From contig NZ_CAJXTC010000001.1 in NCBI RefSeq assembly GCF_913060805.1, positions 248,001-312,000 on the forward strand: 64,000 nt of DNA. The letters run 5' to 3'. Below the pieces are notes generated by a model. The model saw only the letters and a list, made by a program, of their open reading frames with translations. It searched no databases and was not told where the DNA came from. Shown piece by piece: positions 26,908 through 35,350 of the stretch (its first letter is position 1; every line of letters starts with the position of its first letter). Source of the DNA: an uncultured Draconibacterium sp. (GTDB lineage Bacteria > Bacteroidota > Bacteroidia > Bacteroidales > Prolixibacteraceae). The position numbers and the translations under genes are program-made.

Positions 26908-27468
26908 GAAACCTAATTACTACAATATTAAAAGCCGCTTATCGAAAGATAAGCGGTTTTTTTGTGCCCAAAACCGAACACAACTATTGCCCCCGATTAC
27001 CGGATCAAAACGGCAGGAATTTCAAGGAATATTTACTCTCTGGTAAATAATTGTAAGAAAACTGTCATGTTATGTTGGTATCTGATAGTAATATCTTCCG
27101 AATTCAGGTAAATTATTAGTAAAGTTAAGCTCACTTTTTACCTCCATCATCTTTTTTAATAATTCTTTAATGAATGTTAATTTGCGACAACGATGTTTTA
27201 TGTCGTTGAAAATAAGCCATCTGTGAGCGTAGTAGATTCTCAATCTGAAAATTCAGTATTTCCTAATTCCCATAAAACCAGTGCATTGATATATAATTAT
27301 GACGAATGTTATAAAAAATGCCCTACTCATCAGCTAGTATTGTGATTAGATAGAAAAGTGTCAGCCAAGAGGTAAAAATGATGTCAAAAAGATTTCAGAA
27401 TGAGCACTTGGCAGATCTTAAGTTTAAAAGTGTTGAATTTTATTGCGAACTTAAAATAATTTACTTCT
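26908..27468. other. Long intergenic region with terminator and possible SusC leader
   Basis: 561 bases. A strong terminator (26931-26963) is followed by about 500 bases of AT-rich DNA without a good ORF. Two small inverted repeats are visible: CAACGA-N9-TCGTTG (27188-27208) and GCCAAG...CTTGGC (27364-27412) just before SusC. No exact -7 promoter match stands out, though the region must hold the SusC promoter. No ncRNA was recognised. Confidence 0.4.
26931..26963 (+). terminator. Intrinsic terminator with GAAA tetraloop
   Basis: CCGCTTATC (26935-26943) and GATAAGCGG (26948-26956) enclose a GAAA loop and are followed by seven T. A-run on the left side would also allow function on the reverse strand. 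Confidence 0.9.
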
Positions 27469-30400
27469 ATGAAAAAAATTACGCTAATTTTTACGTATCT
27501 GTTATTCATGGTTGGCCTTGTTCAGGCGCAAACCAGCATAATAACAGGTACCGTAACGTCCGAAGAGGACGGAATGGGTATACCCGGAGCTTCTATCTCC
27601 GTTAAAGGTACTACCAATGGAACGATTTCCGATGTTGATGGAAATTACTCGTTAAAAGTTCCCGATGATGCAGTTGCATTGGTTTTTTCGTTTGTGGGTA
27701 TGCAAACACTCGAAGTTGAAATTGCAGGACGCTCAGTTGTTGATGCTGCAATGAAGAGTGAAAACATTGCTGTTGACGAAGTAGTGGTTACTGCATTGGG
27801 TATTTCGCGCGAAAAGAAAGCACTGGGTTATGCGGTGCAGGAAGTTTCGGGCGAGGAACTAACAAAAGCAAAAGACCCTAACATTGTTAACTCACTGTCG
27901 GGAAAAATTGCAGGTGTACAGGTAACAAGTGCTACCGGTGCAATTGGTGGTTCTTCTCGTATTACCATTCGTGGTAACAGCTCGTTTAGCAACAACCAGC
28001 CAATGTTTGTGGTAGACGGTGTACCAATTAGTAACTACGGTTCTTCGGTATCGCAGTGGGGTGGTGTCGACTTTGGTAACGGTGCTTCTGATATTGCTCC
28101 GGAAAACATCGAATCGATCACTGTGCTGAAAGGTGCAAACGCGGCTGCATTATATGGTATGAACGCTGCCAACGGTGTGGTGCTTATTACCACTAAAAAA
28201 GCGGATAAAAACAAAGGCTTCCAGGTACAGTTAAATTCAAGTGTTACGTTTAGCGACGCTTACATTATTCCTAACTACCAGGATAAATATGGTCAGGGAT
28301 ATTCGGCTTCTGAATATTACTTCAACAATTCAGGAATTGATATGAGTTACCAGGACTGGTCGGATACTTACGGATTTAAGTATGTTGACGGTAATGGCGG
28401 CGGTGTTTACGATTTTATGGATGAATCGTGGGGACCACGTTTGGATATTGGCTTGCAACTGTCGCAGTTCACCAGCCCGGTTGTTGATGGTGAATACCAG
28501 AAAACTCCCTGGATTTCGCATCCTGATAACGTAAAAGACTTTTTCGAAACAGGAGTAACTGTTGATAACAGTTTGTCAATTCAGGGAGCTTCTGATAAAG
28601 GAAGTACTCGTTTGTTCTTGTCTCGTCAGGATATTACAGGAACTATTCCTAACACTGACATGGACCGTTCAACCGCAAGTTTAAGCGGTTCTATTACTGC
28701 TGCTAAACGTTTAACAGCACAGGGTTCGGTTACTTATACGCAAACAAAATCGGATAACGTTCCGAGCCAGGGATATACTGCAAACAACCCAATGCAGTCG
28801 ATTGGTGGATGGTTTGGTCGCCAGGTAGACATGGCTGCTTTGAAAGAAAACTGGAATACTTACAACATGCATGGTAATCCTTACAACTGGAATACCAACT
28901 ACCATAACAACCCTTACTGGACGGTGAATAAAAACACCAACAGTTTGCAAAAAGACCGTATTTACGGTAACATGACTCTGGATTACGAATTAGCCCCTTG
29001 GTTAAGCGTAATGGGTCGTTTAGGTGTTGATTGGTTCCATCTGTTTACAAAACAAGTTGCTGCCGATGGATCGAACGGTGTTCAGGCCGGTGGTGAATTC
29101 ACTCAGGCGCAAACATTCCAGCACGAGTTAAATGCTGACTTGATCTTTAGTTTCAACAAACAAATTACCAGCGACTTTGGTGTAAACGGTACTGTTGGTG
29201 CTAACTACCGCGATTACAACCGTCACTACTCACGCTTCTCAGCAAGCTCGTTAACTGTGCCGGATTTGTATACCATTGGTAACGTAAACGGAAATCCAAG
29301 TGTATCGCAGTTCGACAGTGAATTGCAGTCGAACTCGGTGTTCGGTTCGGTTTCATTCGATTATAAAAAATGGTTGTACCTTGATTTAACCGGTCGTAAC
29401 GACTGGAGTTCAACACTTCCTGCTGATAGCTGGTCGTTCTTCTACCCATCGGCAACAATGAGCTGGTTGCTTACTGAATCGCTGCCAATTAAATCAGACA
29501 TCCTTTCGTTTGCAAAAATCCGTGCTAGTTGGGCACAGGTAGGTGCTGCAACAAATCCTTACCAGTTGTCGATGACTTATGTATCAAACGATCCGTACAA
29601 CGGAACAACTCCTTTCCGCTTGCCGGTAACACTTCCTCCAACAGGTTTGAAACCGGAGAAAGTTGAGTCGATGGAGATTGGTACTGAGCTTCGTTTCTTC
29701 AATAACAGATTGGGAATTAACGCTACGTACTACGATAAAATTACCAAAGACCAGATTATGCAGGTTGACATCAGTGATGCATCGGGTTACGATGCAGTAA
29801 TGATTAACGCCGGTGAAATTGAAAACAAAGGTGTTGAGCTGGAACTGATTGGTCAGATCCTAAAATCGAAAAAAGGATTGAACTGGGAGATGACAGTTAA
29901 CTGGGCGAAAAACAAAAACACGGTTAATGAATTGTATGCCGACCTTACAAAATACCAAATTGGTGCCTCTTGGGGAGCTGTTACTATTGAAGCAATTCCT
30001 GGTGAGACATTTGGTGTAATTAAAGCTTACTCGTACAACAGAAACGATAACGGAGATATTGTTGTAGCCTCTAACGGTTTGCCAACTCCGGGATCTGCTC
30101 CTGAGATCGTAGGTAACGTAATGCCAGATTGGATTGGTGGTGTAAACAACTCATTCACCTGGAGAAACTTCAACGCCAGCTTCCTGGTTGATATGCGTAT
30201 GGGAGGCGACATTTTCTCTGTAACTGATTGGTTTGGTGGTATGTCGGGTGTTAGTGAAGAAACTGCACAAATGGCTTCTCGTCCGGGTGCCGAAGGATAC
30301 AATATTCGCGAAGTAGGTGTTGTTGTTGGACAAGATGTATTGAAAGACGAAACCGTGGTTAAAGGCGACGGAAGCACTAACGACATTGTAGTTTCAGCAC

Positions 30401-30708
30401 AAGATTACTACGAAAGATACTGGGGTATTGAGAAAACCGGTATTATCGACGGTAGCTTTGTTAAACTTCGTGAAGTAACTTTTGGTTACACACTTCCATC
30501 AAGTTTGCTCGACAGAGTTGGTTTCATAAAAAGTGCTAATATCTCGTTTGTTGGTCGTAACATGGCTATTCTGTGGACACACAAATCAAACGATATTGGT
30601 ATCGATCCTGAAACAGCTTTCGGTACAACCGAATCGGGTATGGGTATTGAGCAATACCAGCTTCCTGCAACCCGTAACTTAGGATTCAAATTGAGTGTTA
30701 CATTTTAA
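27469..30708 (+). CDS. SusC/RagA-family TonB-linked outer membrane protein (no STN domain)
   Basis: 1079 residues. Signal peptide to VQAQ (residue 21), a carboxypeptidase-regulatory-like domain (about 23-100), a TonB-box-like stretch AVDEVVVTALG near 100, a plug domain (about 118-240) with the typical MFVVDGVPI and ENIESITVLKGANAAALYG words, and a 22-strand barrel ending ATRNLGFKLSVTF. The protein imports a ligand captured by its SusD partner 28 bases downstream. Unlike the SusC at 43109, it lacks an STN signalling domain and has no sigma/anti-sigma genes beside it. The ligand is unknown. Confidence 0.93.
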   Translation: MKKITLIFTYLLFMVGLVQAQTSIITGTVTSEEDGMGIPGASISVKGTTNGTISDVDGNYSLKVPDDAVALVFSFVGMQTLEVEIAGRSVVDAAMKSENIAVDEVVVTALGISREKKALGYAVQEVSGEELTKAKDPNIVNSLSGKIAGVQVTSATGAIGGSSRITIRGNSSFSNNQPMFVVDGVPISNYGSSVSQWGGVDFGNGASDIAPENIESITVLKGANAAALYGMNAANGVVLITTKKADKNKGFQVQLNSSVTFSDAYIIPNYQDKYGQGYSASEYYFNNSGIDMSYQDWSDTYGFKYVDGNGGGVYDFMDESWGPRLDIGLQLSQFTSPVVDGEYQKTPWISHPDNVKDFFETGVTVDNSLSIQGASDKGSTRLFLSRQDITGTIPNTDMDRSTASLSGSITAAKRLTAQGSVTYTQTKSDNVPSQGYTANNPMQSIGGWFGRQVDMAALKENWNTYNMHGNPYNWNTNYHNNPYWTVNKNTNSLQKDRIYGNMTLDYELAPWLSVMGRLGVDWFHLFTKQVAADGSNGVQAGGEFTQAQTFQHELNADLIFSFNKQITSDFGVNGTVGANYRDYNRHYSRFSASSLTVPDLYTIGNVNGNPSVSQFDSELQSNSVFGSVSFDYKKWLYLDLTGRNDWSSTLPADSWSFFYPSATMSWLLTESLPIKSDILSFAKIRASWAQVGAATNPYQLSMTYVSNDPYNGTTPFRLPVTLPPTGLKPEKVESMEIGTELRFFNNRLGINATYYDKITKDQIMQVDISDASGYDAVMINAGEIENKGVELELIGQILKSKKGLNWEMTVNWAKNKNTVNELYADLTKYQIGASWGAVTIEAIPGETFGVIKAYSYNRNDNGDIVVASNGLPTPGSAPEIVGNVMPDWIGGVNNSFTWRNFNASFLVDMRMGGDIFSVTDWFGGMSGVSEETAQMASRPGAEGYNIREVGVVVGQDVLKDETVVKGDGSTNDIVVSAQDYYERYWGIEKTGIIDGSFVKLREVTFGYTLPSSLLDRVGFIKSANISFVGRNMAILWTHKSNDIGIDPETAFGTTESGMGIEQYQLPATRNLGFKLSVTF

Positions 30709-30736
30709 TTCTGTTCACTATTAAAACTGAAACATC

Positions 30737-32203
30737 ATGTTAAAATTTAAAAATATAAGATTTAGTATCGTGCTGTTGCTTATTGCGGCAATGGTATCGT
30801 GTACCGGTGATTACGAAGATATTAACACCGACCCGAATAATCCTACCACTGTGCCGGCAACCAACATTATGGCATATGTATTGAATAACTTTACATCGAA
30901 TACGTTTAGCCTTTCAGCAATTGGCGCCGGAACGCTGGGATATTCAAACCAGGTAGGTAAAATCCAGTATCCTGAGGAGTCGATCTACGAATTCAGGGAA
31001 GGAACTTTTAACTCGTATTTCGCAACTGTTTACCGCAATCAGCAAAACCTGAAACAGGTAATTACTCAATCAGAAGAAGCCGGTAACGTAAATATGGTTG
31101 CTGCAGCAACTACTTACAGTGCCTATATCTGGTTAGTTGCTACCGATATGTGGAGAGATATTCCATTCACCAATGCTTTAGGTGCCGAAGAAGGTGTTTT
31201 ATCGCCTGCTTACCAAACTCAGGAAGAGATTTACCCTGCGGTTATGGCAATGTTAGAAGATGCAAATACAATGTTTAACCAGGGGAATGGTGATGCGCTG
31301 GGTAGCGGCGACGTATTGTTTGGTGGCGACACCGGATTATGGCAGAAATTTGCAAACAGCTTACGTTTGCGTATGGCTTGTCGTTTAATGGATGCTGATG
31401 CAGCAACTGCAAAAAGCGTTATTGAGCAGATCATTGGTAATCCATCAACTTACCCTGTAATTGCATCAAACGATGAGAATGCTTATTTCTATTGGTCGGG
31501 TGCCGACCCATATTACGAGCCATTTTACTCGAACAAAGAAGTTAGCGCTCGTGACGACCACGGTGTGGCTGATGTTATGATCGATCAGTTAATTGCGTTT
31601 AGCGATCCTCGTTTGCCGGTTTACGCTAAACCTGCTCAAAGCGATGGCGAATATCGTGGTGTAATTGTTGGTGCCGAGCTTGGTAGTTTTAGCATGAGCG
31701 ATATTTCACGTATGGGAGTTCGCTTCCGCGAAGATGCTGCCGGATTTTCTCCATATATGAACTTTGCCGAAGTAAACTTTATTGTAGCTGAAGCAGCAGC
31801 CAGAGGATACAGCGTTGGAACAACTGCCGAAGAAGCCTACGAGGCCGGTATTACTGCTTCGTTGGAAGAAAACGGAATTGCTACAGCTGACATCGAAGCA
31901 TATTTGGCACAAGACGAAATCGCTTATGGCGATGATATGGATCAGATTTATATCCAAAAATGGATCTCGCTGTTTAAAAATGGTCAGGAAGCATGGGCTG
32001 AAACCAGAAGAACTGATGTTCCTTTGTTGGCCGCAGCTCCGGATGCATTCTACATCGGACACAGCCGTCCACCATTCAGACAACCATATCCAACAAACGA
32101 GTACAACTTAAATACCGAAAACATTACACCTTTCTGGGATCAGGTTGAAGATCGTATGTGGGGTCAAAAAATGTACTGGGACGTTCGCACAGGTGTTAAT
32201 TAA
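30737..32203 (+). CDS. SusD/RagB-family nutrient-binding lipoprotein (SusD-like, group 2)
   Basis: 488 residues. Lipoprotein signal with lipobox MVSC (Cys 22) and the characteristic mature start TGDYEDINTDPNNPTTVP, which marks the SusD-like_2 group. The remainder is helical with TPR-like pairs (for example SYSTYIWLVATDMWRDIPFTNALG-like words) and ends with typical RRTDVPLL and LNTENITPFW. It lies on the outer face of the outer membrane and caps the SusC pore. Start 28 bases after susC, same operon; a terminator follows. Confidence 0.92.
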   Translation: MLKFKNIRFSIVLLLIAAMVSCTGDYEDINTDPNNPTTVPATNIMAYVLNNFTSNTFSLSAIGAGTLGYSNQVGKIQYPEESIYEFREGTFNSYFATVYRNQQNLKQVITQSEEAGNVNMVAAATTYSAYIWLVATDMWRDIPFTNALGAEEGVLSPAYQTQEEIYPAVMAMLEDANTMFNQGNGDALGSGDVLFGGDTGLWQKFANSLRLRMACRLMDADAATAKSVIEQIIGNPSTYPVIASNDENAYFYWSGADPYYEPFYSNKEVSARDDHGVADVMIDQLIAFSDPRLPVYAKPAQSDGEYRGVIVGAELGSFSMSDISRMGVRFREDAAGFSPYMNFAEVNFIVAEAAARGYSVGTTAEEAYEAGITASLEENGIATADIEAYLAQDEIAYGDDMDQIYIQKWISLFKNGQEAWAETRRTDVPLLAAAPDAFYIGHSRPPFRQPYPTNEYNLNTENITPFWDQVEDRMWGQKMYWDVRTGVN

Positions 32204-32533
32204 CACCATTTTCATATGAATAAATTTTAGTAAAAGGGATGCACTGCAAAGTGTGTCCCTTTTCTGTTGCTATAAATGGCCGAAAGACGATGGTTTTCTG
32301 AGAATTGGATACGTATACCGGGCCGCGTTGCGCTAAATGAATTCCACAACAATGCAGTCAGCAGTGTGTAGCGCACGTTAAGTCATGTTCCGAAATGCTG
32401 TTTTTTATTTTAAAACATATTGGATTGATAATAGATAAAAACTATATTTATTGATCTCAAATATACCGTACATACGGTCGTTTCGGTAAAAACGGAAAGC
32501 AATAAGAACCAGAGATCTAACGAAAATAAACAT
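32204..32533. other. Intergenic region with terminator and structured leader of glycogen synthase
   Basis: 330 bases. After the terminator (32233-32263) there is an inverted repeat TGCGCTA...TAGCGCA (32329-32375) extended by CACA/TGTG pairing, and a compact dyad ACCGTA-CA-TACGGT (32465-32478) 56 bases before the glycogen synthase start, which could be an operator. No coding sequence was seen. Confidence 0.45.
32233..32263 (+). terminator. Intrinsic terminator after SusD
   Basis: AAAGGGA (32233-32239) pairs with TCCCTTT (32256-32262), the stem continuing through G-U pairs and CAC/GTG; loop TGCAAA. T-tract is short (TTTTC). Confidence 0.7.
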
Positions 32534-34372
32534 ATGAAAGCAGCGAAGATTAATAAGGAGAATGAACAGCAGGGACATATTGATAAGCCTGCATTATTTG
32601 AAATAGCATGGGAGGTTTGTAACCAGGTAGGAGGTATTTATACGGTAATTCGCTCGAAAGTGCCGACCGCGATAAAAAAATGGGGGCATGAAAAATATTT
32701 TCTTATCGGGCCTTATTTTGCTGAGCAAGCCGCTGCACATTTTGATCCTGCAACAGATTTCTCGAGTCCAATCGGTAAAGCCGTGTTGGAAATGCAATCG
32801 CGCGGATTCGAAGTTTATTACGGTCAGTGGATCGTTTCGGGAAGACCAAATGTGGTGCTGTTTAATCCTTATTCGGTGTACGATAAATTAGACGAAATTC
32901 GATATTACCTTTTTAAAGATTACAATATATCAGTTCCTGAGGGAGATGAATTACTGGATAAAGTGGCAGCTTTCGGATTTCAGGTAAAAGAGTTTTTCCA
33001 TTACCTCTGCGGAACGGGAGTTTGCGATTCGAATATAATCGCGCATTTTCACGAATGGATGGCCGGTATTCCAATTCCCGGAATCAGGAAGTCGAACCTG
33101 AATATTAAAACGGTTTTTACAACGCATGCAACTTTGTTGGGCAGGTACCTGGCCATGAACGATCATGAGTTTTACAGTCACCTTCCGTTTTATAACTGGG
33201 AAGAAGAAGCCAGAAAGTTTAATGTGCTGCCGATTGCTCAAATTGAAAGGGCTTCGGCACATGGAGCTCATGTATTCACTACGGTAAGTGAAGTTACAGC
33301 GCAAGAGTGTACGCATTTACTGGGGCGGACACCGGACCTGCTTCTGCCAAACGGTTTGAATATCGAACGTTTTGAAGCCATTCACGAAGTTCAGAATCAA
33401 CACGTACAGATTAAGAAGAAGATTCACGAATTTGTAATGGGGCACTTTTTCCAGAGTTATTCTTTCGATCTCGATAAAACACTTTATTTCTTCACCTCAG
33501 GCCGATACGAATATCAGAATAAAGGTTACGATTTAACGCTCGAAGCACTGGCTCGCTTAAACTGGAAAATGCAGCAAGCCGGCACCGATATGACTGTGGT
33601 TTCGTTCTTCATAACCAAACGCCCTTTTTATTCTTTTAATCCTGAAGTTTTGCAATCGAAAGCTCAGATTGAAGATGTAGGTCGTGTTGTGGAAGAAATT
33701 AAAGAGCAGGTGGGGAACAGGTTGTACAACGAAATAACAAGAATAACAGGCCCTTATGAGTTTCCTGATTTAAGGGAATTGGTTGATGATTACCTGCGAT
33801 TGAAATTACGTAGGAATGTACAAAGTTGGAAAACACAAAATTTACCCAAAGTAGTTACACACCAGCTGGTTGACGATGCAAAAGATGAAATACTGAATTT
33901 CCTGCGTACATCGAACCTCGTGAATAACCGACACGATAAAGTTAAAATTGTATATCACCCCGATTTTATTTCTACAACTAACCCGTTGTTTAAAATGGAT
34001 TACACGCAATTTGTGCGCGGTTGTCACCTCGGAATTTTCCCGAGTATGTACGAACCATGGGGATATACGCCGCTTGAGTGTTTAGCCAGTGGTTTGCCTT
34101 CGGTAACAAGTAATTTGGCCGGATTTGGCGACTATGTGGAGAACAATGTTCCGGATCATGATGAAAAGGGAATGTATATTATCGACCGTACTGATGGTAA
34201 TTTTAACCGCGCTGCCGAAGAACTGGCAAATATGTTGTTTGAGTTTGTTAATCTTTCACGACGCGACAGGATTGCATTACGTTATAAATGTGAGGAGGCG
34301 TCGATGCATTTCGACTGGTCGAATCTTGGAAAATATTACAAACAATCCTACGATTTATCATTAGAACGATAA
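32534..34372 (+). CDS. Glycogen synthase, GT3 (eukaryote-type) family
   Basis: 612 residues. The N-terminal words FEIAWEVCNQVGGIYTVIRSK (split here across residues 23-43), FHEWMAGI, TTHATLLGRYLA and the C-terminal GIFPSMYEPWGYTPLECLASGLPSV match the yeast/animal GT3 synthase rather than bacterial GlgA (GT5). GT3 enzymes use UDP-glucose in eukaryotes and are retained in many Bacteroidota; the bacterial donor is not certain. A basic dinucleotide-like region (KLRRNVQSWK) near residue 415 recalls the allosteric Arg cluster of eukaryotic enzymes, without proof. It is followed 13 bases later by murI, with which it may share a transcript. Confidence 0.93.
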   Translation: MKAAKINKENEQQGHIDKPALFEIAWEVCNQVGGIYTVIRSKVPTAIKKWGHEKYFLIGPYFAEQAAAHFDPATDFSSPIGKAVLEMQSRGFEVYYGQWIVSGRPNVVLFNPYSVYDKLDEIRYYLFKDYNISVPEGDELLDKVAAFGFQVKEFFHYLCGTGVCDSNIIAHFHEWMAGIPIPGIRKSNLNIKTVFTTHATLLGRYLAMNDHEFYSHLPFYNWEEEARKFNVLPIAQIERASAHGAHVFTTVSEVTAQECTHLLGRTPDLLLPNGLNIERFEAIHEVQNQHVQIKKKIHEFVMGHFFQSYSFDLDKTLYFFTSGRYEYQNKGYDLTLEALARLNWKMQQAGTDMTVVSFFITKRPFYSFNPEVLQSKAQIEDVGRVVEEIKEQVGNRLYNEITRITGPYEFPDLRELVDDYLRLKLRRNVQSWKTQNLPKVVTHQLVDDAKDEILNFLRTSNLVNNRHDKVKIVYHPDFISTTNPLFKMDYTQFVRGCHLGIFPSMYEPWGYTPLECLASGLPSVTSNLAGFGDYVENNVPDHDEKGMYIIDRTDGNFNRAAEELANMLFEFVNLSRRDRIALRYKCEEASMHFDWSNLGKYYKQSYDLSLER

Positions 34373-34385
34373 AAGCTTAATTTTT

Positions 34386-35213
34386 ATGAAATCCTCTCCA
34401 ATTGGAGTTTTTGATTCCGGGTATGGCGGCTTAACCGTTTTGAAGGAACTGATAAAATCGATGCCCGAATACGACTTCTTATACCTTGGCGACAATGCCC
34501 GAACACCATACGGTACCCGGTCGTTCGATGTGGTTTACGATTACACGTTGCAAGCTGTAAAATATCTGTTTTCACAAGGATGTCCGCTGGTTATTATTGC
34601 GTGTAATACAGCCTCGGCAAAAGCTTTGCGCAATATTCAAATGTTGGATTTGCCGCATCTGGCTCCCGATAATCGGGTACTTGGGGTGATCCGGCCAAGT
34701 GTAGAGAAAGTATCAGAAATTACACAGAATGGCCACATTGGTGTTTTGGGAACTGTTGGAACCGTGGCGTCGGAATCGTATCCTATAGAACTGGAAAAAT
34801 GGTCGGAAGGTCATGTGAAATCAACTGTTCAGGAAGCTTGCCCGATGTGGGTGCCGCTGGTGGAAAATAACGAAATGGATAATCCGGGTGCCGATTATTT
34901 CGTAAAGAAAAATATCGAATCCGTATTTCAGAAAGATAAATCATTGGATACACTTATTTTGGGGTGTACACATTATCCTTTGTTGATCGATTTGATTAAA
35001 AAATACGTCCCCGAGAATGTAAATATTCTAACTCAGGGCGCAATTGTTGCCGAAAAACTGGTTGATTATCTGCAACGCCATCCCGAAATGGAACAACGAC
35101 TAACCAAAGGTAGTAATTTGGAATATCAGACGACTGAATCGGCTGCAACTTTCGAAAGTAAAGCTGCATTGTTTATGGGCAGCGAGGTGAACGCAAAAAC
35201 GGTTCACCTCTAA
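34386..35213 (+). CDS. murI: Glutamate racemase
   Basis: 275 residues. The words GVFDSGYGGLTVLKEL, LGDNARTPYG, ACNTASAKAL (first catalytic Cys) and LGCTHYPLLID (second Cys) define MurI. It makes D-glutamate for peptidoglycan. In many Bacteroidota murI follows the bamA-skp genes directly; here a SusCD pair and glycogen synthase lie between. A compound palindrome follows the stop. Confidence 0.97.
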   Translation: MKSSPIGVFDSGYGGLTVLKELIKSMPEYDFLYLGDNARTPYGTRSFDVVYDYTLQAVKYLFSQGCPLVIIACNTASAKALRNIQMLDLPHLAPDNRVLGVIRPSVEKVSEITQNGHIGVLGTVGTVASESYPIELEKWSEGHVKSTVQEACPMWVPLVENNEMDNPGADYFVKKNIESVFQKDKSLDTLILGCTHYPLLIDLIKKYVPENVNILTQGAIVAEKLVDYLQRHPEMEQRLTKGSNLEYQTTESAATFESKAALFMGSEVNAKTVHL

Positions 35214-35233
35214 ATGAAGTCTCGTATTTTCTT

Positions 35234-35316
35234 TTACGTCATTCCGAACTTGTTTCGGAATCTCTATTCTAATTTATAGATGCTGAATCCGTCAGCTGAC
35301 GGACAGCATGACGTAA
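35234..35316. repeat. Compound palindromic element between convergent genes
   Basis: Outer 9-bp inverted repeats TTACGTCAT (35234-35242) and ATGACGTAA (35308-35316) enclose two nested hairpins: TTCCGAA...TTCGGAA (35242-35260) and TGCTG...CAGCA around the 14-bp palindrome CCGTCAGCTGACGG (35289-35302). The layout is that of a small dispersed palindromic repeat. It may also terminate transcription from both sides. Confidence 0.6.
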
Positions 35317-35350
35317 TGAAGTAGCTGTTTTGAATAAACAAGAGTATATT

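Noticed and set aside
27378-27605. 75-residue frame overlapping the start of the first SusC
   Set aside because: It runs into the SusC signal-peptide region in another frame and has no recognised features; the SusC start at 27469 has a proper signal peptide.
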